From assembly GCF_036227125.1 (NCBI RefSeq), contig NZ_CP109435.1, positions 4,526,001 through 4,590,000 on the forward strand: 64,000 nucleotides of DNA, in the 5' to 3' direction. Position numbers and translations under genes: made by a program. Positions 60,601 through 64,000 of the stretch are shown piece after piece. This DNA is from Streptomyces sp. NBC_01485. GTDB lineage: Bacteria > Actinomycetota > Actinomycetes > Streptomycetales > Streptomycetaceae. The notes beneath the pieces were generated by a model, which did not search any database, was not told the DNA's origin, and saw only the letters and a list, made by a program, of their open reading frames with translations. How positions within the stretch are numbered: the first letter of the stretch is position 1; every line of letters starts with the position of its first letter.

Positions 60601-60882
60601 CTACGGAACTTGGCGGTAGATGTCGCGGCGGTTGCCTACGGCCAGGACCCACACGATCAACTGGCCGTCCTCAACGGAGTAGACAACGCGGTAGTCGCCG
60701 ACTCTGAGCCGCCAGCGGGCACTGTGCCCCTGGAGGGCCTTGATGTCGAACGACGCAGTCTCTCCCGCGTCCATCGCCTTCTGGAGTTCGGCGAGGCGGT
60801 AAAGGATGCGCAGGGCGTCCGGGCGCGGGATCTTGAGCATGTCCCGCTGGGCGTGCGGCGTGAAGCGCGTGACGTGCCCCAT
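60601..60882 (-). CDS. RelE/ParE-type toxin
   Basis: A 93-residue protein from ATG 60882, four bases after the antitoxin stop. The fold is typical of RelE toxins: FTPHAQRDMLKIPRPDALRI, IKALQGHSARWRLRVGDYRV and VYSVEDGQLIVWVLAVGNRR. RVGDYRVVY and the C-terminal GNRRDIYR are hallmark segments of this mRNA-interferase superfamily. It is co-transcribed with the upstream Phd-type antitoxin. Confidence 0.9.
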   Translation of the reverse strand: MGHVTRFTPHAQRDMLKIPRPDALRILYRLAELQKAMDAGETASFDIKALQGHSARWRLRVGDYRVVYSVEDGQLIVWVLAVGNRRDIYRQVP

Positions 60883-60886
60883 CAGG

Positions 60887-61168
60887 TCAGCCCTGATCGG
60901 CACGCAGCAAGGCGGCCATCTCTTCGAGCGAGACCGACCCCTCCGCACCCTCGGACTCGGCTTCGTCGGCCAGCTGGTTGAGCCACGCCTCTTCGGCGTT
61001 CTCCGCGATCTCACGCAGGCGCTGGTACTCCTGGATGTCGATCACGACGGCTTCCTGCTTGCCCCGCCGAGTGATGATCGTCGGGGTGTCCTCCCGGCGG
61101 GCGCGATCGATGACGTCAGCGAGGTGACTGCGGACATCCGCCATGGATTCGATCACTGGCTCAATCAT
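60887..61168 (-). CDS. Phd/YefM-type antitoxin
   Basis: A 93-residue antitoxin. The N-terminal DNA-binding domain has ESMADVRSHLADVIDRARRE and TPTIITRRGKQEAVVIDIQEYQ, the Phd/YefM signature. The C-terminal half is helical and acidic and should wrap the toxin. It precedes the toxin gene by four bases, and the complex probably represses its own promoter to the right of 61168. Confidence 0.9.
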   Translation of the reverse strand: MIEPVIESMADVRSHLADVIDRARREDTPTIITRRGKQEAVVIDIQEYQRLREIAENAEEAWLNQLADEAESEGAEGSVSLEEMAALLRADQG

Positions 61169-61497
61169 GTCATGAATGTATCAGATGTACATGAAGGCTC
61201 GGGTGGTACCGGGAGGCCGCGGCGACATCGATCTCCGCGGCGTTTTCATCCGCCTCTCGATCACGAGGTGAGCCCGCGCACCCCACTGTCATAGAGACCG
61301 GGCCGGCACGTGGCGATCAGGGGGCTGCCTCTCGCGGCTCGAAACGCTTCGCCGCCCGGCACTCCACGACGACACGGCCGCCGATCATGAGTGCGAATCC
61401 GCGAATCGTTGTGTGCAGATCGCAAACTCCGACCGAGAAACCCACTGGTCGTACGGCGCCCGGCCGAGATCAGTAGCCGTTTGCACCACGCCGCGTG
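61169..61497. other. Intergenic region between toxin-antitoxin pair and oxygenase gene
   Basis: 329 bases. AT-richer just upstream of the antitoxin (ATGTATCAGATGTACATGAA, 61176-61195), which should be its promoter and operator; GTATCAGATGTAC is a partial palindrome. The remainder shows no gene and may mark the return to backbone sequence. Confidence 0.45.
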
Positions 61498-63837
61498 TTA
61501 CGGCCTCGACTCAACTCCGGCCTCGCCGGAAAGGTTCCATGTCGAGGCCAGCCAGGTCAGGTCGGCTCCGGCCTGGCGGCGGGTCGCCCGCTCGCGCGAG
61601 AACAGTTCCTCGGTCTTCGTCAGCACCAGCGTGTACGGGCGTCCCTGCCGCCTGGTCTGATGGTCTACGGGCAGCTCGGCCGTGTCGATCCTGCTGTGCA
61701 CGTGCCGCCGTCCGTCCTTCGCCAGCGGCCACTCCAGTGTCCGCCGCGAACGGGAGCCGAGAAACGCACCCAGGGTGCCGCACAGCTCGCAGCCGCACCC
61801 GGTCCACGCCACCGACCAGTCATCCGCGGCGCGCGGCGCCCGTCGCGCGAGCGCGCCGAGCCGGTCCCCGCACTCCCGTGCCACCGCTCCGAGCCCCGCC
61901 GCCCGGGGCTCGCCCTCCGTCTGTTCCTGCGCCGCGTGGCGCAGCATCGGCAGCAGGCACTCGAGGGCCGTGTCCGGGCAGGAACGCAACGCTGCCATGA
62001 TCCGGCCGCGCAGCTTCGCGTCGGCCGCTTCCAGGATGCGCAGCAGCGGCAGGCTCAGCCGCTCCAACTGCGCGTGGCGGATCTCGGCCGGCCCGGTTTC
62101 GGCCCACAGCCGCAGCTCACCGTCCACCTGGGTCCAGGCCCCGGTCAACAGCAGCTGGGCCACCGCCGGACTCCGGGCGGAGCGCAGCGCCGCGCACAGC
62201 TGGGGAAGCCGCTCGGTCCAGTCGTACCGGTGTTCCTCGAAGCGGTTCTGCGCGCCACCGAACCAGCCCTCGGTGACCTGGTCCAGCCACGGGACGCCGT
62301 ACCGCTTCGCCACCGCGGCCAGATCGTCCGCGTATTCCGGAGTGAGTGCGTCGGTCCGGAACGGCTCGAGGAGCATCGCGGCGGTCCCGGGCGCCTGAAG
62401 GCCCTCGGCCACCCGCAGCGCGCTCCCCAGCTGCCCGGGCTGTACACCACTGCCCTTCCAGAACGGCGCGAGGGACTCGGCCGCGGCGCGTGCGCCGTCC
62501 CGGTCGCCCTTGGTGATACGGGCCTGCAGTTCCTGGAGTGCCCACCGCGATCCGGCCTCGCCGCGCGCCGCGAAGGCCCGCTCTCGTGGCCACACCACGA
62601 CCGCGGCCCGCCGGTACCAGCGGTCCAGCGTGTTGCCGTAGTTGCCCATGTAGCCCTCGTACTGGGAGTCATAGGGCTTCAGGTGCGCACTCGGGGTACT
62701 GGCGCAACTCTCGTAGTCGCGGACGTACAACGAGATCTGCTCGCCGCCGGCGCCATCCGGACCGGTCCACCAGCCGAGGGTGATCTCGTCGTCGATCAGC
62801 TCGCCGAGCTCGTAGTCCTCGTCGGCACCCGCGCCGCCGACCGCGGCTGCTTCCTCTCCCTCTTCCTCCTCGTCCTCCTCTTCGTAGCCGTAGTCGTCCC
62901 AGGGGTCGTACCCGGCCGGAGTGGCGTCCCAGGTCTCCTTCACCTCGGCGAGGGCGAGTACCGTCTCGCACCCCGCCTGGGCGGCCGCGGCGCGCAGCAG
63001 CGCGGCACGCTCCGCGTCGGCGCCCTTGAGCCGGTCCCAGCCGAGACCCCTCTGGGTGTACTCGTGATCGAGCAGGTAGACAAGACGACGGGGCGGATCG
63101 AGGTCCTGGCCGCCGTAGCGCGGCCTGGTCGGTGCGTTGAAGTGTTGCTCCAGGCAGTGCGCCATGTCGCCGAGCGGGCCGGACTCCCGCTCCGGGGCCC
63201 CTCGCTCGGCCAGCAGGTTGAACGTGAGGGTCACCCGGTGGCCGCTCCTGACCGGTGTCACCTCGTGCGGGCAGTCGGCGTAGAAGGCCACCAGGCTCAG
63301 CTCCGTCTTCGACGCACGGTAGGTCCGGCTCTGCCCGGCGTGCCCGATGACCAGCTCGCCGCCGGTGTGTGGCGAGGGCAGCGACAGCACCAGCGTGCCC
63401 ACCATGGCGTCGTCCTTCTCCGAGTCCTGGTGAGGGAGGAAGAACTGCCCCTTGCCGTACACGAGGAGCGCGTGCGGCTCGGCCCTCAGCCTGCTCGACG
63501 CGGGGAGCCCGAGTTCGCCCCGGAAGTACTCCAGCGCGCCGTCGAGCAGCGTCGGCCAGGCCGGGCCGCCCAGCGTGACCTGGTCCGGCGGGATCTGCCA
63601 GGTGTCGCGCACACTGCTGTCGCTCAGGGTGTCCTCCCCCCGGCCGAACAGTGCCGGACGCGCCACCGCGATCAGCTTCTTCACCTGAGGCGCGCGCAGC
63701 GGCAGCCGCACCGGTCCGACCCCGGCCACCTCAAGGCCGACGCCGTCCGCCGGTGCTTCGAGCCGGGCGCTGAACTCCGCCGCCTTCGACCCGCCGAGCA
63801 GCACGCCCAGCCGCTCCCTCGGGCTTTTGGCCATCAC
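61498..63837 (-). CDS. 2OG-Fe(II) oxygenase domain protein
   Basis: A 779-residue protein. The N-terminal 240 residues hold a prolyl-hydroxylase-type oxygenase: the iron-binding HQD in FFLPHQDSEKDD, GGELVIGHAG, and the second His and the 2OG-binding Arg in CPHEVTPVRSGHRVTLTF. The long C-terminal part is helical with an acidic stretch (EEEDEEEEGEEAAAVGG) near residue 320 and a cysteine pair (GCGCELCGTLG) towards the end. The substrate is unknown; proteins of this shape occur in actinobacteria and fungi. Two ATG codons in tandem at 63837 give the start. Confidence 0.85.
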   Translation of the reverse strand: MMAKSPRERLGVLLGGSKAAEFSARLEAPADGVGLEVAGVGPVRLPLRAPQVKKLIAVARPALFGRGEDTLSDSSVRDTWQIPPDQVTLGGPAWPTLLDGALEYFRGELGLPASSRLRAEPHALLVYGKGQFFLPHQDSEKDDAMVGTLVLSLPSPHTGGELVIGHAGQSRTYRASKTELSLVAFYADCPHEVTPVRSGHRVTLTFNLLAERGAPERESGPLGDMAHCLEQHFNAPTRPRYGGQDLDPPRRLVYLLDHEYTQRGLGWDRLKGADAERAALLRAAAAQAGCETVLALAEVKETWDATPAGYDPWDDYGYEEEDEEEEGEEAAAVGGAGADEDYELGELIDDEITLGWWTGPDGAGGEQISLYVRDYESCASTPSAHLKPYDSQYEGYMGNYGNTLDRWYRRAAVVVWPRERAFAARGEAGSRWALQELQARITKGDRDGARAAAESLAPFWKGSGVQPGQLGSALRVAEGLQAPGTAAMLLEPFRTDALTPEYADDLAAVAKRYGVPWLDQVTEGWFGGAQNRFEEHRYDWTERLPQLCAALRSARSPAVAQLLLTGAWTQVDGELRLWAETGPAEIRHAQLERLSLPLLRILEAADAKLRGRIMAALRSCPDTALECLLPMLRHAAQEQTEGEPRAAGLGAVARECGDRLGALARRAPRAADDWSVAWTGCGCELCGTLGAFLGSRSRRTLEWPLAKDGRRHVHSRIDTAELPVDHQTRRQGRPYTLVLTKTEELFSRERATRRQAGADLTWLASTWNLSGEAGVESRP

Positions 63838-64000
63838 TCCGTCCTCCCTGTTCCCGCGGCCGTGTCGCCTCGACCCGACTCTACGGAGCAGCGGGACCGC
63901 GGGTGGCCGTCTCGCCCGTACGGGAACGCCTTCCCCTGCACGGACGGGCGGCCGGGAAACACCCGGTTCGGGCCCGCGTGCCCACGCGCGTCCCCCCTCC

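Overview
The window reads as a Streptomyces chromosome (high GC, frequent GTG and TTG starts, stop-start overlaps of ATGA or GTGA type, Lsr2, DesK/DesR-type two-component genes, Scr1-type DUF5753 regulator). The left third, about 1-21.5 kb, is ordinary backbone: the purSQL operon, lsr2, three tRNA-Gly genes, an ABC exporter with a two-component system, purC, a DMFA2-type enzyme, a degenerate M48-like membrane protein, purD, dnaX, a phosphatase/membrane fusion and the SRP RNA gene antisense to its tail.

From a tRNA-Ser(GGA) gene at 21.55 kb to 60.42 kb the window is a tandem array of integrated elements. The 54-bp 3' end of the tRNA occurs three times (21583, 49630, 60370), giving two segments. 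Element 1 (about 28 kb) has an integrase, an excisionase-like protein, an XRE regulator, DUF3631 and DUF2637 proteins, MobC and a relaxase, so it looks mobilizable; no FtsK/TraB-type translocase was seen. Its cargo is notable. Between the attachment site and the integrase lies a three-gene ABC-3C-type operon (Mrr-like nuclease effector, middle component, DUF3732 zinc-hook ATPase). Beyond the relaxase lies what I read as a linaridin RiPP cluster: two 64-residue precursors with the PxxxTP cleavage motif, a membrane/alpha-beta-hydrolase fusion, a partner protein, a methyltransferase, an ABC exporter and a phytoene-desaturase-like flavoprotein. The right part of element 1 is a patchwork of debris (LRR, Shedu-like, excisionase and SpaB_C fragments), an AT-richer ParA pair and an ApeA-type HEPN abortive-infection gene.

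Element 2 (about 10.7 kb) is a decayed pSAM2-like AICE: a truncated integrase fused to the tail of a RepSA-like gene, a KorSA-type GntR regulator with repeated operator-like sites, a Pif-like Nudix gene, a GHKL ATPase, an IS4-type insertion sequence itself split by a 2.5-kb serine-recombinase element, a secreted protein/lipoprotein pair and a SUKH protein. To the right, 60.4-64 kb holds a Phd/RelE-type toxin-antitoxin pair and a 2OG-Fe(II) oxygenase-domain protein; another arm-type site at 60491 hints that a third, older insertion may have lain here.

Coordinates, motifs and repeats were read directly. Family names come from recognising motifs by eye and were not checked against any database.
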